Source: CBDDFQ01 sp965227035
Lineage (GTDB): Bacteria; Pseudomonadota; Gammaproteobacteria; Burkholderiales; Burkholderiaceae_C
NCBI GenBank assembly: GCA_965227035.1
Contig: OZ245724.1
Coordinates: 3,472,001 to 3,536,000, forward strand
DNA: 64,000 nt
Direction of reading: 5' to 3'
The position numbers were made by a program, and so were the translations under genes. Below are positions 61,984 to 64,000 of this stretch, one piece after another (position 1 is the stretch's first letter; every line of letters begins with the position of its first letter). Below the pieces are notes generated by a model, which saw nothing but the letters and a program-made list of their open reading frames with translations, did no database searches and was not told the origin of the DNA.

Positions 61984-62769
61984 TTACATTCCCAGCAGTC
62001 TGGCAAAAAAGCCACGCTTGCTCTCCCCCTCACGGGCGTTGGCTAGCAGTACAGAGATATTATCGCGTCCGCCGTTCGCATTGGCAGCATTAATCAACCG
62101 TTCAGCCTTCTGATCAAGGCTTTCGTCGGATTGCAGGATCAATGCGATGGCCTTGTCGTCGATCATGTCGGACAAACCGTCCGAACACATCAAGTACAAA
62201 TCGCCTGCGATGACTGCGTGCTCGTTCACTTCGAGTTCGACTGCATCTTCCACACCGAGCGCACGCGTGACCAGATTCTTGTTGGTCGAAGTCTCGGCTT
62301 GCTCCTGCGTGATGAGTCCCGCATCGAGCTGCTCCTGCAGCAACGAGTGATCCCTCGTGATCTGCGTTAGCGTTTCGCCGCGAAGGCGATAGCAGCGCGA
62401 ATCGCCGATGTGTCCGGCAAGAAAGCGATCGTCCTGGAACACGCCAACGACCAGCGTCGTGCCCATTCCCGAGTATTGCGGATTCGAATTCGCCGAGTTG
62501 TAAATCGAGCGATTTGCGTTGTCCACACAGATTTCCATGGCCCGACGAACTTCGCGAACATTCGCCTGCGATCCGGCTTGCGACAGCCAGCGACCCAGTT
62601 CGGATTTGATGAAAGTGGTGGCCATCCCGCTGGCAATTTCGCCCGCGTTGTAGCCGCCCATTCCATCGGCAAGGATGCACAAACCCGCAGTAGCGTCGAA
62701 TGTGACTGAATCTTCGTTGTTATCTCTGGCCCGTCCCGGGTCAGTCTGGATGCAGAACTCGTAGATCAT
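61984..62769 (-). CDS. PP2C-family Ser/Thr protein phosphatase
   Basis: The 261-residue protein is a PPM/PP2C phosphatase. Metal-binding and catalytic motifs are complete: ARDNNEDS (about 14-21), LADGMGGYNAGEIAS, GHIGDSRCYRLRG, MCSDGLSDMID and GGRDNISVLLA. Bacterial members such as Stp1/PrpC reverse the action of a neighbouring Hanks-type kinase. It starts eleven bases after the kinase stop, so the pair is co-expressed. No membrane segment is visible. Confidence 0.94.
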   Translation of the reverse strand: MIYEFCIQTDPGRARDNNEDSVTFDATAGLCILADGMGGYNAGEIASGMATTFIKSELGRWLSQAGSQANVREVRRAMEICVDNANRSIYNSANSNPQYSGMGTTLVVGVFQDDRFLAGHIGDSRCYRLRGETLTQITRDHSLLQEQLDAGLITQEQAETSTNKNLVTRALGVEDAVELEVNEHAVIAGDLYLMCSDGLSDMIDDKAIALILQSDESLDQKAERLINAANANGGRDNISVLLANAREGESKRGFFARLLGM

Positions 62770-62780
62770 TTTTATTTTGG

Positions 62781-64000
62781 TTATAGCTCGAGATCCGTCG
62801 GCGGCTTGCGAGGTTTCGCAGGCGGCAAATCGAATTCCGGCGTTCCGATGACTGTATCTGCAAATCCGGGAGGCTCAGCGTCGCCGGGGCTTGGACCGAG
62901 TTCCGGCGGAAGCCCGATGGTCGTGCTCTCGAAGCCGTTGTTGTCTTCATCGTCCTGATCTGCAGGTGCCATGAATGCCGCCGTCTTGTCGGACCCGGCC
63001 ATCGACGCTGCCGTTTTGCCGGGCATGACGTCAGGGAAGTTAGCCTTGTCGAAAGGCTTCGACGCACCCGTGCCACCGCCAGCGTCGCCGAGCACAGCCC
63101 GCAGATCGGCAGCGAACTGGTCGCCATCCTGATAACGGGTTTCGGGACGCTTGCTCAATGCAAGCGCCACGACATTGGCCAGCGCTTCCGAAATTTCCGG
63201 CTTGATGATGCGAATATCCGGCGCCTCTTCGTTGGCGATCTTGTACATCAGCTCGGCCATCGAGTCGCCACGGAAGGGCAACACACCCGAGAGCATCTGG
63301 AACAGCATCACACCGAGCGAATACAGATCGGAACGGCCGTCGACCTTCTTGCCTGCAATCTGTTCTGGCGACATGAAGCTGGGCGTACCCAGCACCAGGC
63401 CGGTCTTCGTCTTGCTCGAATCGGTAATACGCGCAATACCGAAGTCGGTCACCTTCACGGTGTCGGAATCCATCTCGTACATGATGTTCGCGGGCTTGAT
63501 GTCGCGATGAACCACGTTCTGTTTGTGCGCATAAGCGAGCGCTTCGGCGACGCGAGCCACGATCGAGAGCACCTTGGGGACCGGCAGCAGATGCGCGTCC
63601 TTGCAGTAGTCGACCAGATCGCGCCCCTTGAGGAATTCCATTGCGATGTAGGCCAGATCGTGTTCTTCGCCCGCATCGAAAATAGTCACGATGTTCTGAT
63701 GCTGCAGACGGCCCGCCGTCTCGGCTTCGCGGAAGAAGCGTTCGCGTGCATCGTCCAGCTCGTCGCCTTCGAACTCCTGCGACAAGGCCATCGTCTTGAT
63801 GGCCACCACACGGCCGATCTTCGGATCTTTGCCCAGATACACCACGCCCATCGCACCCTTGCCGAGTTCTTTCTCGACCTGATATCGGCCCAGCATGGGC
63901 TTCTCGACAGCGCCGCCGTCTAGCAGCATGGTTCCACCGGGATGCGAGCTGCCGCCACCCAGAATGACTGTCTCGGACAGGTTCTTGGCGCGATTGAGTT
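62781..64000 (-). CDS. Hanks-type Ser/Thr protein kinase (partial, N-terminus outside window)
   Basis: The reading frame is open to the right edge, so the protein is longer than the roughly 405 residues seen. The kinase domain is complete: ATP loop GKGAMGVVYLG, Lys in VAIKTMA, catalytic HRDIKPANIMYE, DFGIARI and the activation segment GTPSFMSPEQ. About 23 visible residues precede the ATG at 63929, ending SETVILGGGSSHPGGT. The C-terminal tail (about 110 residues) is disordered, rich in Pro, Asp and Gly, with ESTTIGLP and FADTVIGTP. In related operons such kinases carry an N-terminal CHASE2 sensor; that is a guess here. A start at 63929 cannot be excluded. Confidence 0.9.
   Translation of the reverse strand, partial: LNRAKNLSETVILGGGSSHPGGTMLLDGGAVEKPMLGRYQVEKELGKGAMGVVYLGKDPKIGRVVAIKTMALSQEFEGDELDDARERFFREAETAGRLQHQNIVTIFDAGEEHDLAYIAMEFLKGRDLVDYCKDAHLLPVPKVLSIVARVAEALAYAHKQNVVHRDIKPANIMYEMDSDTVKVTDFGIARITDSSKTKTGLVLGTPSFMSPEQIAGKKVDGRSDLYSLGVMLFQMLSGVLPFRGDSMAELMYKIANEEAPDIRIIKPEISEALANVVALALSKRPETRYQDGDQFAADLRAVLGDAGGGTGASKPFDKANFPDVMPGKTAASMAGSDKTAAFMAPADQDDEDNNGFESTTIGLPPELGPSPGDAEPPGFADTVIGTPEFDLPPAKPRKPPTDLEL

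Noticed and set aside
1..64000. tRNA, rRNA, CRISPR arrays, insertion sequences, att sites
   Set aside because: I saw no cloverleaf-like gene, spaced repeat array, transposase or terminal inverted repeats in the window.

Overview
This window looks like chromosomal DNA of a betaproteobacterium, most likely of the order Burkholderiales. The evidence is the gene content and order: yajC-secD, a divergent yhdP/glnE pair, a DUF3717-DUF1289 protein, FixJ-type DctS/DctR-like regulators, PhoX rather than PhoA phosphatases, and TfpX/PglL pilin genes. GC content is fairly high and genes are densely packed. I see no rRNA, tRNA, insertion sequence, prophage or CRISPR array. Genus cannot be fixed from the sequence alone.

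Layout. 1-1637 (minus): yajC-secD, the start of a Sec accessory operon that runs off the left edge. 1739-5934: a large fused indolepyruvate ferredoxin oxidoreductase with a divergent Lrp/AsnC regulator. 6030-12284 (plus): macA-macB, an outer membrane channel and an MFS exporter. 12386-16847 (minus): two Tat-exported PhoX-family phosphatases; the first has a promoter laid out like that of E. coli phoA. 17052-18381: mltA and an unlisted 44-residue membrane protein gene, divergent, with overlapping start codons. 18513-21906: an OmpA-family lipoprotein and a DctS/DctR-like two-component system. 21970-29904: a nitrilase-family amidase, yhdP, and divergent glnE. 30009-35759 (plus): a complete RND efflux operon. 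35763-36620 (minus): a ferritin-like diiron protein.

37027-43633 (plus) is a seven-gene lipid-modification operon (FAD oxidoreductase, DUF1365, Cfa-type methyltransferase, chalcone-isomerase-like protein, GPH-type transporter, DUF3833 lipoprotein, SDR). It resembles clusters linked to singlet-oxygen and membrane stress in other proteobacteria. 43692-51013 is mostly housekeeping: a GST, purB, YaeQ, a TerC-family metal exporter behind a yybP-ykoY manganese riboswitch, a four-helix membrane protein, a BepA-like protease and moaC.

51014-55595 (minus) is a type IV pilin locus. pilA sits behind a near-consensus sigma-54 promoter and is followed, after a terminator, by PglL-like O-oligosaccharyltransferase, TfpX-like accessory protein and a second PglL-like enzyme in overlapping frames. 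This points to a pilin glycosylation cassette.

55718-64000 (minus) is the most unusual part: one apparent operon holding a Ser/Thr kinase (open at the right edge), a PP2C phosphatase, a double-FHA protein, a CHASE2 class III adenylate cyclase, a class II phosphodiesterase-like metallo-hydrolase and a GspE/PilB-type secretion ATPase with an N-terminal GAF domain. Read together, these could form a pathway in which kinase/phosphatase and cAMP signals converge on a pilus or secretion motor. The wiring is inference; the individual families are clear.
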